Shown one piece after another: positions 33,923 through 42,251 of a stretch of DNA of 64,000 bases. Position 1 is the stretch's first letter, and each line of letters opens with the position of its first letter. Made by a program: the position numbers and the translations under genes. The notes under the pieces were generated by a model. It did not search any database and was not told the DNA's origin. It saw only the letters and a program-made list of their open reading frames with translations. This DNA comes from Mucilaginibacter sp. cycad4 (GTDB lineage: Bacteria > Bacteroidota > Bacteroidia > Sphingobacteriales > Sphingobacteriaceae): the NCBI RefSeq assembly GCF_034263275.1, contig NZ_CP139559.1, forward strand, positions 5,518,001 to 5,582,000, in the 5' to 3' direction.

Positions 33923-35134
33923 TTAATCATCACTGGTATCACCATTACCGTTATATGCGCTTTTGCGTACAACCGGCATGCCGGCCGTTTTAAACAGGTC
34001 ATCAAGCTTCAATAAACTGCCGTTGGCCAGGTTGGTAAGCAATACTATGGTAATGTCGTGTTTCATATCCCGCAGGTAAATATGTCTAAAACCATGCCAC
34101 CACCCGGTATGATAGATCACCTCCTCGCCCGGTGCAGTAAACGTACGCCAGCCGTAGCCGTAGCTAAAATGCCCGTGCACCATTGGGTTACGCGGTACAT
34201 AGGCCGAATCAAGCGTGGCCGGTTTTAACAACAACCCCGCGCGCAGGGCACGATCAAACAGGAACAAGTCGCCAACCGTGCTGTAAATGCCTTTGTCGCC
34301 CACCGGACCATCCAAAAAGTTTTGTACTACCGAATAACGCCACTGGCCGCGGTCGTGCCCTACAACATCAACAGGTATTTTATCATATACCGCTTTTGAG
34401 TAAACATGGGTATGCGCCATGCTGGCGGGTTTAAACACATTTTCTTGCATAAATTGAGCGTAGCTCATTCCGCTCACCTTTTCAATGATGGACCCCAGCA
34501 CCATAAAGTTGGAGTTGTTATACAGGAAACGTTTATTAGGCTCGTTGAAACGCGTTGGCTTATAATCGGCAATCATTTTCATGGCTTCGGCATTGGTAAG
34601 GCCCTTTCGCTGGTTCAGGTGTTGCTTACGGTATATATCGTCAATAAAATATACGTAATTCATCATGCCCGACCGGTGGGTAAGCAGCAGCCGGATAGTT
34701 ACCCCATCATACGGAAAATCGGGGAAAAACTTTTTAACATCGTCATCAAGTTTCAGTTTGCCGCGTTCCATCAGCAGGAGGATGCCGGTTGATGTCATGG
34801 TTTTAGTTACCGAAGCCAGCTCAAACTGCGAACCTATCTTCAGGCTGTCGCGGTGCAGGTAGTCGGCCCAGCCTATGGCTTTTTCATAAACTATTTTGCC
34901 TTTTTTTGCCACCAGCACATTGCCATTAAAGCCGCGGGTACGGTGCAATTCCTGCATCACAGCGTCAATTCTTTTATCGGCATTTTTAGGATTATAGGCC
35001 AGCAGGGCTGTAGTATCAAGCGGCCTGGCGGCAGCCTGCGACTGCGATTGGTCTTTATTTTTATTTTTGGATGAACAGGCTAACAGTAACAGGGGGGCAG
35101 TAAACACTACCAGGCTTTTGTACACTAATCTCAT
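33923..35134 (-). CDS. Serine hydrolase of the beta-lactamase/penicillin-binding-protein class C family, lipoprotein
   Basis: The 403-aa protein has a lipobox (LLLLAC, Cys20) and a class C-type fold with catalytic S108-V-T-K111 (LASVTKTMTS), the Tyr motif YNNSN (about residue 190) and HTG (YHTGWWHG). It is probably anchored to a membrane facing the periplasm. Relatives include peptidases, esterases and D-aminopeptidases, so the substrate is open; true beta-lactamase activity is not implied. It is divergent from the TPR genes. Confidence 0.9.
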   Translation of the reverse strand: MRLVYKSLVVFTAPLLLLACSSKNKNKDQSQSQAAARPLDTTALLAYNPKNADKRIDAVMQELHRTRGFNGNVLVAKKGKIVYEKAIGWADYLHRDSLKIGSQFELASVTKTMTSTGILLLMERGKLKLDDDVKKFFPDFPYDGVTIRLLLTHRSGMMNYVYFIDDIYRKQHLNQRKGLTNAEAMKMIADYKPTRFNEPNKRFLYNNSNFMVLGSIIEKVSGMSYAQFMQENVFKPASMAHTHVYSKAVYDKIPVDVVGHDRGQWRYSVVQNFLDGPVGDKGIYSTVGDLFLFDRALRAGLLLKPATLDSAYVPRNPMVHGHFSYGYGWRTFTAPGEEVIYHTGWWHGFRHIYLRDMKHDITIVLLTNLANGSLLKLDDLFKTAGMPVVRKSAYNGNGDTSDD

Positions 35135-35243
35135 AAATCAATTTATCTCACACTAAACGAATGCGAAAATTAGAAATTATACAGCAGGTATTGATTAAAG
35201 TTTTAAAATTTTCTGTTTGTTAGCACAATTAGTATGTTTAAGT

Positions 35244-36221
35244 ATGATTTTGTTGAAAAAATGTTTGTTCATTATGGCCTTCATGATCGCCGCAGGATTG
35301 GCATATGCTCAAAATGTTGATGTTAACAGTACAATAAAGGAAGGCATCAGGCTTAACAGTGAAAAAAATTATTTGGCAGCTATTGAAAAATACAAAGAGG
35401 CGCTTGCAGCCGAGCCAGGTAACGCGCAGGCCAATTACCAGCTGGCTTTCAGCCTCAATGCTTCGGGCAAGGGGACGGAAGCGATACCTTATCTTAACAA
35501 TGTCATAAAAACGGGCGGCGACCTCACAGTCCCTGCTTATGAACTAATGGGTAGCATTTATGATACCGCCCATCAACCCCAGCAGGCCATCGATGCTTAT
35601 AAGGAGGGGATCAAATTAAAGCCCGGCTATCAACCGTTATATTTTAACCTGGGGATAGCCTATTTTCGCGCGCAAAAATATGCCGATGCCGAACAGGCCG
35701 CTATTGAAGCTATTAAACTTGATCCTAAACATGCCAACAGCCAGCGCTTGTACGGACTGGTGACATTCCACCAAAACAAAAGGGTGCCGGCATTAACGGG
35801 CCTGTCCAGTTTCCTGCTCCTTGACCCTGAAGGCTCCCGTGCCGATGAAGCCTATACCAACCTGCAAAGTTTATTAAAGGGCGGCGACCTGAAAGCCGGC
35901 AAGCCTGATGCTGAAACTTTATTGCTGAACAAAACTTTAAGTGCTTCTGTTGCCACCGCGGGGGGCAACCTCGAAACTCAACTCAAAAGCATTTTTACCG
36001 ATGTTGGCAAACTTGGCGAAAAAAATGGTAAGCAAACCTTCTTCTGGAATTACTATGCTGCCTTTTTTTATAAATTATCTCAATCCCCGCATTTCACAAT
36101 TGCTGTGAAACTGATTGGCCTGAGTGCCGACAAAGCCACGGCTGCCCAATGGCTGCAGGATAATACCGGTAAACGCAAGGCGCTGGAAGAATGGATAGCA
36201 ACCGCCGACCGAAAATTTTAG
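35244..36221 (+). CDS. Secreted tetratricopeptide-repeat protein, paralogue 1
   Basis: The 325-aa protein starts best at ATG 35244 with a signal peptide (MILLKKCLFIMAFMIAAGLAYAQ). Four to five TPR units follow (about 30-190): EGIRLNSEKNYLAAIEKYKEALAAEPGNAQANYQLAFSLNASGKGTEAIPYL and repeats. A C-terminal non-TPR region (about 220-325) includes LETQLKSIFTDVGKLGEKNGKQTFFWNYYAAFFYKLSQS and ends in a Trp-containing helix. The next gene has the same layout. It may be a periplasmic scaffold; no partner is evident. Confidence 0.85.
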   Translation: MILLKKCLFIMAFMIAAGLAYAQNVDVNSTIKEGIRLNSEKNYLAAIEKYKEALAAEPGNAQANYQLAFSLNASGKGTEAIPYLNNVIKTGGDLTVPAYELMGSIYDTAHQPQQAIDAYKEGIKLKPGYQPLYFNLGIAYFRAQKYADAEQAAIEAIKLDPKHANSQRLYGLVTFHQNKRVPALTGLSSFLLLDPEGSRADEAYTNLQSLLKGGDLKAGKPDAETLLLNKTLSASVATAGGNLETQLKSIFTDVGKLGEKNGKQTFFWNYYAAFFYKLSQSPHFTIAVKLIGLSADKATAAQWLQDNTGKRKALEEWIATADRKF

Positions 36222-36262
36222 CGTAGCTTTTTTTTTGCGGGATCCGTTTCGTAGATTTCACC

Positions 36263-37288
36263 ATGAAAACCTTTCACTCTATTCTGCTGCTATTTTTTAT
36301 AGCCCACCTTTTTGCGTTAAAAACTTACGCGCAACAAAAAGACGAAGCCAAGGTGCTTCTTGATGCCGGCGTTACCCTACATAATCAGGGTAAATATGAC
36401 GAAGCTATCGAAAAATACAAGGCTGCCGCGAAACTAAAACCCGATTATGATGATGCTTATTATGAAATTGGCTACTCCTTATTCAGTTCGGGCAAAGAAA
36501 AGGAAGCTATTCCATACCTTGAAAAGGTTTTATCGCTAAACCCTAACGCCGCCGGCGCTTATGATATGCTGGGCAGTATCTATGACGATGATAAACAAAC
36601 CGCCAAAGCCATAGAGTACTACCGCAAAGGCCTTAAAATGGATCCATCCTACCAGCGCCTGCACTTTAATATTGCCATTACCCTTTTTCGCGACGGACAA
36701 ACAGCCGAAGCGGAAACTTATGCCGCCAGTGCGATCAAACTTCAGCCAAAACATGCCAGCAGTCACCGGATTTATGCCATGATCCTGGCCGACCAAAAAA
36801 AGCTCGGCTGCGCGTTGCTGGCCTGGTGTAGCTTTTTAATACTTGAGCCTAATACCAAACGATCTGATTACGCCTACAATCGGATACATGAAATTTTAAC
36901 TTATGGCATCAAAAAAACAGGCGACAAAAGCGTTAATATCAATATTGCAGAGGCCGACCTCAATTCCGGCAACCTTATGCTGCCCATGACTATATTAAAC
37001 GCCACATTGGGTAAAACCGGGCTAAGTGCTACCGATTCGCTTAAATTACAGCTTACACAAATTTTTAAAGCAGCACCAATCTTTTACGGCGATAAAGGAA
37101 ATGGTACATTTTTCAATAATTACTACGCCGATTATTTTAAAAAACTTGGCGAAAGCGAAAACATGGAAGCGTTTGCCCGCGTGGTATCACTAACTGTGAG
37201 GCAGGATGAAAACACTAAATGGTTTAAAGAAAACCAACCAAAACTCAGCGCACTTGATAGTTGGGTGGCAAATACCAAACGCTTTTAA
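36263..37288 (+). CDS. Secreted tetratricopeptide-repeat protein, paralogue 2
   Basis: The 341-aa protein has a signal peptide (MKTFHSILLLFFIAHLFALKTYAQ) and TPR units such as AGVTLHNQGKYDEAIEKYKAAAKLKPDYDDAYYEIGYSLFSSGKEKEAIPYLEKVL. The C-terminal part repeats the pattern of paralogue 1 (LQLTQIFKAAPIFYGDKGNGTFFNNYYADYFKKLGES; WFKENQPKLSALDSWVAN). Forty-one nucleotides separate the genes. Together they are an old tandem duplication, and the shared unusual C-terminal domain is the best clue to a common role. Confidence 0.85.
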   Translation: MKTFHSILLLFFIAHLFALKTYAQQKDEAKVLLDAGVTLHNQGKYDEAIEKYKAAAKLKPDYDDAYYEIGYSLFSSGKEKEAIPYLEKVLSLNPNAAGAYDMLGSIYDDDKQTAKAIEYYRKGLKMDPSYQRLHFNIAITLFRDGQTAEAETYAASAIKLQPKHASSHRIYAMILADQKKLGCALLAWCSFLILEPNTKRSDYAYNRIHEILTYGIKKTGDKSVNINIAEADLNSGNLMLPMTILNATLGKTGLSATDSLKLQLTQIFKAAPIFYGDKGNGTFFNNYYADYFKKLGESENMEAFARVVSLTVRQDENTKWFKENQPKLSALDSWVANTKRF

Positions 37289-37398
37289 TTACGCTGATGT
37301 AATGATGTGCAAATTACAGATGTGCAGATTTTAGCAAGCCTAATGAAATGGATAAAATCATCGGCGTGTTAAAAATATGCTGATCTGCACATTTGAAA

Positions 37399-37431
37399 TT
37401 TGCACATTGAAACATATTTACACTATTTTTG
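37399..37431 (+). promoter_or_regulatory. Putative gcvH promoter
   Basis: TTTG (37399-37402) and TATTTTTG (37424-37431, exact TAnnTTTG) are 21 nt apart and end 20 nt before the ATG. Confidence 0.5.
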
Positions 37432-37451
37432 AGCACACAAAATTTAACGAC

Positions 37452-37832
37452 ATGAATTTTCCGGCTGAATTAAAATACACCAAAGACCACGAGTGGATTA
37501 AGGTTGAAGGCAATGTAGCTACCGTAGGCATCACCGAATTTGCTCAAAGCGAACTGGGTGACATTGTGTATGTTGATGTTACGTCATTAGGTAAAGAGGT
37601 TGCTAAGGACGAAGTTTTTGGTACCGTTGAAGCAGTAAAAACTGTATCAGACCTGTTTATGCCTATTGCCGGTACCGTAACCGAAGTTAACCCGGCGTTA
37701 AACAACCAGCCCGAACTGGTTAACACCGACCCTTATGGCGAAGGCTGGATGGTAAAGATCACCGTAGCTGATGCTGCCGATGTTGACTCACTTTTATCTG
37801 CCGATGCTTATAAAGCGGTTATCGGCGTATAA
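37452..37832 (+). CDS. gcvH: Glycine cleavage system H protein
   Basis: The 126-aa protein starts at ATG 37452 (MNFPAELKYTKDHEWIKVEG). It has the lipoyl domain with the lipoylated lysine in the segment DEVFGTVEAVKTVSDLFMPIAGTVTEVN (the K of EAVKTVSD). It shuttles the aminomethyl group between the P, T and L proteins of the glycine cleavage complex. The longer in-frame extension upstream comes from a dispersed repeat and is not coding. The next ATG lies 1 nt after its stop. Confidence 0.97.
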   Translation: MNFPAELKYTKDHEWIKVEGNVATVGITEFAQSELGDIVYVDVTSLGKEVAKDEVFGTVEAVKTVSDLFMPIAGTVTEVNPALNNQPELVNTDPYGEGWMVKITVADAADVDSLLSADAYKAVIGV

Positions 37833-37833
37833 G

Positions 37834-38232
37834 ATGAAGCTGTTTTTAAAATATCACTGGCCCGCTATATTGTGGGCCTTATTTGTTTTAGTAATTTGCT
37901 CAGTACATCTTGATTCTGTTGATAACGCCCCCATGTTTTTTGAAGGCTTTGATAAGCTCACACACTGCGGTTTGTTTTTCACCCTTATTGTACTGGTTTG
38001 TTTTGGTGTTATAAGGCAACAAAAACCAGGGCGGCTTACGTATACAGGGGCATTCGCGATATGGGCTATCAGCGTGTTTTTCGGAGGGTTTATTGAAGTG
38101 CTGCAGGCATCTGTTTTCACCTGGCGCACCGGCGACTGGAACGATCTTTTTTGCGATGTACTTGGGGCTTGTATGGGAGTTTTTAGTGTTATGCTGACTG
38201 TTGAGGCAATTGGAAAAAATGAAAAAAAATAA
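37834..38232 (+). CDS. VanZ-like family membrane protein
   Basis: The 132-aa protein has four hydrophobic helices and the VanZ pattern: HWPAILWALFVLVICSVHLDSVD, DKLTHCGLFFTLIVLVCFGVI, and FFGGFIEVLQASVFTWRTGDWNDLFCDVLGACMGV, where the acidic/Arg residues are conserved. It is often seen next to gcvH in Bacteroidota. Its role in envelope or antibiotic tolerance is inferred from VanZ and is uncertain. It is translationally linked to gcvH and to the lipoprotein gene that overlaps its end. Confidence 0.88.
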   Translation: MKLFLKYHWPAILWALFVLVICSVHLDSVDNAPMFFEGFDKLTHCGLFFTLIVLVCFGVIRQQKPGRLTYTGAFAIWAISVFFGGFIEVLQASVFTWRTGDWNDLFCDVLGACMGVFSVMLTVEAIGKNEKK

Positions 38233-38371
38233 ACTGGTAATTTTATTGGGCGCGCTGCTGTTAACAGCAGGTTCATCATGCGGCATTTTCCACAAGGGTT
38301 GCGGCTGCCCGCATTTTGGAAAAATCAAATCTGCGGATTCAAAATGTACGGATGTGCAAATGATGGCTTAG
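38219..38371 (+). CDS. 50-aa small lipoprotein, cysteine-rich
   Basis: ATG 38219 lies inside the end of the VanZ-like gene (14-nt overlap). The product begins MKKNKLVILLGALLLTAGSSC, a lipoprotein signal with Cys21 as the lipidated residue. The mature part of 30 residues includes KGCGCPHFGK and SKCTDVQMMA, with four more cysteines besides Cys21 in about 25 residues. Codon use and the overlap make it a likely real gene. A metal-binding or redox role is possible; nothing more can be said. Confidence 0.7.
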   Translation: MKKNKLVILLGALLLTAGSSCGIFHKGCGCPHFGKIKSADSKCTDVQMMA

Positions 38372-38775
38372 CCTGTAAAACTATATCAGGCCAAACATAA
38401 TTTATTCTTCACTTTGCGGGTGTTCAACTTTTTTAGGTGTAAACACTTGTGATTATCTTCAAAACAAAAACAACTGATAATCAATATCTTAATTTTAGCA
38501 ATTATCAGCCGATTATCAAACATGAACAAAGTATCGCTGATAATCAGAGCATTGCATTTTTTAGAGGTAAAAAGTTGAACACCCGTTTTTCAAAAATTGA
38601 ACACTGACAGCATCGTGTCAGTAAAAAGCAGAAAAAAGCAAAATCAATGGCATCAAAAAGTCATCTGCACATTTGAAATCTGCACATCCTGAATCCTCAC
38701 AATTGCATCCAAACTTCACATTAAAGTCATTTGCACAGCTGCATATTTAAAATCTGCACATCTCCGCACATCTTA
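38372..38775. repeat. Repeat-filled intergenic region before feoA
   Basis: GCGGGTGTTCAACTTTTTT (38416-38434) has an inverted partner near 38567-38585 (AAAAAGTTGAACACCCGT). Between them are five GATAATC/GATTATC motifs. After it, two or three copies of CTGCACATTTGAAATCTGC-like sequence (38656-38765) also occur at 37305-37412 before gcvH. No gene is visible. Confidence 0.65.
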
Positions 38776-38806
38776 TTTGGATTTAATATAAATAAGCTTA
38801 CATTTG
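38776..38806 (+). promoter_or_regulatory. Promoter of the feoAB operon
   Basis: TTTG (38776-38779), a 19-nt spacer and TACATTTG (38799-38806) match the Bacteroidota consensus exactly. It ends 18 nt before the feoA ATG, so the leader would be very short. Confidence 0.7.
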
Positions 38807-38824
38807 CTACGTTTTAGATTATAA

Positions 38825-39043
38825 ATGATGAGGCTATCACAACTGGAAGTAGGCGAAATTGGTATTGTAAAAGAATTTACCGATCTTGAAATGTCAGTAA
38901 AACTGATGGAGATGGGCTGTTTACCCGGCGAAGAGGTCCGCATATCGCGTATCGCCCCCCTCGGCGATCCTATTGCCATCAGCGTGTCAGGCTACCAGCT
39001 GAGCTTACGCAGGTTTGAAGCGTCCACCATCATTTTGCAGTAG
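38825..39043 (+). CDS. feoA: FeoA, ferrous iron transport accessory protein
   Basis: The 72-aa protein has an SH3-like fold: LSQLEVGEIGIVKEFTDLEMSVKLMEMGCLPGEEVRISRIAPLGDPIAISVSGYQLSLRRFEA. It binds FeoB at the cytoplasmic membrane and modulates ferrous iron uptake. ATG 38825 is followed by a second ATG at 38828; either could be used. It is 11 nt upstream of feoB, in one operon. Confidence 0.95.
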   Translation: MMRLSQLEVGEIGIVKEFTDLEMSVKLMEMGCLPGEEVRISRIAPLGDPIAISVSGYQLSLRRFEASTIILQ

Positions 39044-39054
39044 TTTTGTAAGCA

Positions 39055-41169
39055 TTGAAAGCCGATATAAGAGTTGCACTTGTAGGAAATCCAAATACCG
39101 GTAAATCAACTCTGTTTAATATACTAACCGGGTTAAATCAAAAGATCGGGAATTTTCCGGGGGTTACTGTTGATAAAAAAACAGGCTTTTGCCAACTGCC
39201 TGACGACCGTACGGCCGAAATAATTGACCTTCCGGGCACTTACAGCATCTACCCAAAAAGTAAAGACGAATCCATCGTGTTTTCGGTACTGGCCGATAAA
39301 TCAAAAGGCATGGTGCCCGACCTGGTTGTGGTGATCCTTGATGCATCCAACTTAAAACGCAACCTGCTGCTTTATACCCAGATTGCCGATCTGAAGATCC
39401 CCGTAGTAGTGGCGCTTAACATGATAGATGTGTCGGACAAAGCGGGCATCAAAATAAACATTGATCTTTTTGCCAAAAAGCTTGGCGTACCGGTGGTGCC
39501 CATCTCCGCCAGGAAAAACACGGGTATCGATAAGCTTAAAAGTGCCATTGCTTTTTCCAATAACGTTCCGCTGCAGCAGGATACCATTGATATTGAAAGC
39601 ATTGCCCCGGGCATTATAGCACAAATAAAAGGGGAGATGCAGGTTGAAAACCCTTATGTGGCTTTGCAGCTTGCCCATCAGCACGAAACCCTGAGCTATC
39701 TTTCAGCAGCCGAAAGCGACAGGATTGAACAGTTGGAGCAGGAACATGCTTTCCACTCGCAAAAAGCGCAGGCCACAGAAACTATCGCCCGTTACAACTT
39801 CATCAACGACCTGCTTTACGATACGGTTAAAAAGTCTGAAACGGCGCACGACGAAACCGTAAGCAACAAGATAGATAAGGTCCTCACCCACAAAGTATTT
39901 GGTTTTGTGATCTTCTTCGCCATCTTACTGTTCATATTCCAGGCTATCTTTTCATGGTCGGCCTACCCGATGTCGCTCATCGAAGACCTGTTTATCTGGC
40001 TGCAGGCTGGCGCTGCTAAAATATTGCCTGCCGGTCCGCTAAGCAGCCTGATCATCGACGGGGTACTTGCCGGCCTGAGCGGGGTACTGGTGTTTATACC
40101 GCAAATAGCCATCCTGTTTGCGCTGATCTCTATTTTAGAAGATACCGGCTACATGTCGCGCGTTACCTTTATGATGGATAAAGTGATGCGCAAGGTAGGG
40201 CTTAACGGCAAATCGGTAGTACCGCTTATCGGCGGTTTTGCCTGCGCGGTACCTTCTATTATGAGTACCCGCACCATCGAAAACTGGAAAGACAGGATGA
40301 TCACCATCATGGTTACCCCCCTGGTGGCCTGCTCGGCCCGTTTACCGGTTTATACCCTGTTGATTGCCCTGGTAGTGCCTAACCGCAATGTTTGGTGGAT
40401 TTTTAACCTGCAGGGCCTGGCGCTTACCGCTATGTATGTGCTCAGCATTTTTTCGGCCGTAATTGTGGCTTTTGTAATGAAGTTTATCCTGAAAGCCCGC
40501 GAACGCGGCTACTTTATTATGGAGCTGCCCGTGTACCGCATGCCAAGGTGGAAAAATGTGATCTTTACCATGTATGACCGTTCAAAAACTTTCGTACTGC
40601 AGGCCGGCAAGGTGATCATTGCCGTTTCCGTGATCCTGTGGGTAATGAAATCATACGGCCCTGGTGACAGGTTTGCGCAAATAGATAAAACTTATAGCCA
40701 GCCCCAATACACCAAAACGATGACGCCGGATAGCCTCACCAAAGTTATCGCGTCCGAAAAACTGGAAAACTCATACGCCGGCGTGTTTGGCCATGTTATT
40801 GAACCCGTTATTAAACCCCTTGGCTTCGATTGGAAGATAGGTATAGCCCTGATCAGCTCCTTTGCTGCCCGCGAAGTATTTGTTGGTACCATGGCCACCA
40901 TTTACAGCGTGGAGGGCGATGCCGATAAGCTGCAGTCGGTTCAGGAAAAAATGCATGAGGCTAAGAACCCCGAAACCGGTCAGCCGGTGTTTACGCTGGC
41001 GGTGGCCTTCTCGCTCATGATGTTTTATGCCTTTGCCATGCAATGCGCCAGTACCGTGGCCGTAGTGTATCGCGAAACCAAAGACTGGCGATGGCCGGCT
41101 GCCCAGTTTGCCTATATGACCGCGCTGGCTTATACGGCGAGCTTCATTGTTTATCATTGGCTTAAGTAG
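39055..41169 (+). CDS. feoB: FeoB, ferrous iron transporter
   Basis: The 704-aa protein has an N-terminal G domain with GNPNTGKST (11-19), DLPGT (about 59-63), NMID and SARK motifs, a helical linker, and a membrane domain with two Gate motifs, around FAILLFIFQAIFSWSAYPMSLIE, FACAVPSIMSTRTI and YTLLIALVVP, ending in further helices. It imports Fe(II) across the inner membrane. It starts with TTG 39055, 11 nt after the feoA stop. No feoC is present, as is usual outside Gammaproteobacteria. Confidence 0.97.
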   Translation: MKADIRVALVGNPNTGKSTLFNILTGLNQKIGNFPGVTVDKKTGFCQLPDDRTAEIIDLPGTYSIYPKSKDESIVFSVLADKSKGMVPDLVVVILDASNLKRNLLLYTQIADLKIPVVVALNMIDVSDKAGIKINIDLFAKKLGVPVVPISARKNTGIDKLKSAIAFSNNVPLQQDTIDIESIAPGIIAQIKGEMQVENPYVALQLAHQHETLSYLSAAESDRIEQLEQEHAFHSQKAQATETIARYNFINDLLYDTVKKSETAHDETVSNKIDKVLTHKVFGFVIFFAILLFIFQAIFSWSAYPMSLIEDLFIWLQAGAAKILPAGPLSSLIIDGVLAGLSGVLVFIPQIAILFALISILEDTGYMSRVTFMMDKVMRKVGLNGKSVVPLIGGFACAVPSIMSTRTIENWKDRMITIMVTPLVACSARLPVYTLLIALVVPNRNVWWIFNLQGLALTAMYVLSIFSAVIVAFVMKFILKARERGYFIMELPVYRMPRWKNVIFTMYDRSKTFVLQAGKVIIAVSVILWVMKSYGPGDRFAQIDKTYSQPQYTKTMTPDSLTKVIASEKLENSYAGVFGHVIEPVIKPLGFDWKIGIALISSFAAREVFVGTMATIYSVEGDADKLQSVQEKMHEAKNPETGQPVFTLAVAFSLMMFYAFAMQCASTVAVVYRETKDWRWPAAQFAYMTALAYTASFIVYHWLK

Positions 41170-41451
41170 CTTTTTAGTTTATGGTCTTTTTAGTCCATGG
41201 TCGATAGTCCATAGACCATGGCAATATACTTTAACCAAAAGTTTTTACTGCCACTGCTATTCGAAGTCTCTGACTTCGAATTTGATATGCATGTAGTTTG
41301 CAACTACATAATTACTTCAGGCTAAAACCAAAGAAGAACCAAGCGGTCTGTAGTTTGTAACTACAGACATATTCGTCCAAAGTCAGAGACTTTGAACAGC
41401 GAGGTAGTTTTATTAGTTCATGGTTTATTATACATATTCAGCCCATAGTTT
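41170..41451. repeat. Repeat cluster after feoB
   Basis: It begins with TAGTCCATGGTCGATAGTCC-type self-complementary units (41191-41221). Four hairpins follow: CGAAGTCTCTGACTTCG, TGTAGTTTGCAACTACA, CTGTAGTTTGTAACTACAG and CAAAGTCAGAGACTTTG (to 41396). A 34-nt segment at 41368-41401 is repeated exactly at 42106-42139. Confidence 0.75.
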
Positions 41452-41523
41452 CTGACTTTGTTTGGACTGCAAAGCTTAAGTAAATTTAATTCCTTATACA
41501 AGAAAGCTTTTTTATATTGGTGC

Positions 41524-42036
41524 ATGCCAACTTTTAAAACAAAATTCAACTATCCCCTATATTTTTTCTTGTTAATAATAAGCTTGATTTTCTGCTTATT
41601 CTTATTGGCATTTTTATTAAGTGTCCCGCAAATTGTACAGGAACAAGGCATTCTGGAAGGGACAGGAATAATTATTGCTGGTCTATTTATGTTGGGTTAT
41701 TTCTGTGCACAAATTGTGCAAATAATTTCAACTATTCGCTACGGGATTATCATTGCCGACAATGAAATTATTTTAAAAGACTATTTATTTTGGCAACGCC
41801 AGCACATAACCAATCAAATAAAAGGATATAGCTCGTCGTTTTACGGCTATAAAAATGATATTAAGTGTATTATCATTTATCTTGATAATAAAAAGCACAT
41901 TAATTTACCCCACTATTTATATTGGAATTATAGCGAAATAGAACCGGCATTGAATATTCAAAAAATCACTTTTTTAGGCACTGAATTATTTAAATCAAAT
42001 AATATAATTTTTAGGGCCTATCATTATGATGAATGA
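41524..42036 (+). CDS. Hypothetical two-helix membrane protein
   Basis: The 170-aa protein starts best at ATG 41524 (MPTFKTKFNYPLYFFLLIISLIFCLFLLAFLL). Two transmembrane helices (about 12-34 and 50-72) precede a soluble domain rich in aromatic and Ile/Lys residues, resembling the small PH-like domain of bacterial membrane proteins (RYGIIIADNEIILKDYLFWQRQ). It is markedly AT-rich next to feoB and sprT and is flanked by direct repeats. Function unknown. Confidence 0.65.
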   Translation: MPTFKTKFNYPLYFFLLIISLIFCLFLLAFLLSVPQIVQEQGILEGTGIIIAGLFMLGYFCAQIVQIISTIRYGIIIADNEIILKDYLFWQRQHITNQIKGYSSSFYGYKNDIKCIIIYLDNKKHINLPHYLYWNYSEIEPALNIQKITFLGTELFKSNNIIFRAYHYDE

Positions 42037-42059
42037 TATGATCCTGAAATATGTGTATT

Positions 42060-42230
42060 GCCGTTCGATGTCTCCGATTTCGAATCCATATGCTTGTACT
42101 TCATACATATTCGTCCAAAGTCAGAGACTTTGAACAGCGGGTTTTTATGAACTATCGACTATGGTCTATCGATTACAAAAGTTTTACAAACTATCGACTA
42201 TGGTCCATGGACTATCGACTACAAAACCTT
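42060..42230. repeat. Repeat cluster after the hypothetical membrane gene
   Basis: It contains a diverged TTCGATGTCTCCGATTTCG hairpin, the exact 34-nt copy at 42106-42139, and then CTATCGACTATGGTCTATCG and GACTATGGTCCATGGACTAT units. An open frame of 65 aa here is built from repeats and is not a gene. Confidence 0.75.
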
Positions 42231-42251
42231 ACTTTTGTATTGAGGTAAAAA

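Noticed and set aside
33923..35134. Beta-lactamase resistance gene
   Set aside because: SxxK, Tyr and HTG motifs place it in the broad class C serine-hydrolase family, but most members are peptidases or esterases.
42051..42248. 65-aa open frame before the SprT-like gene
   Set aside because: Translation of tandem CTATCGACTATGG repeats.
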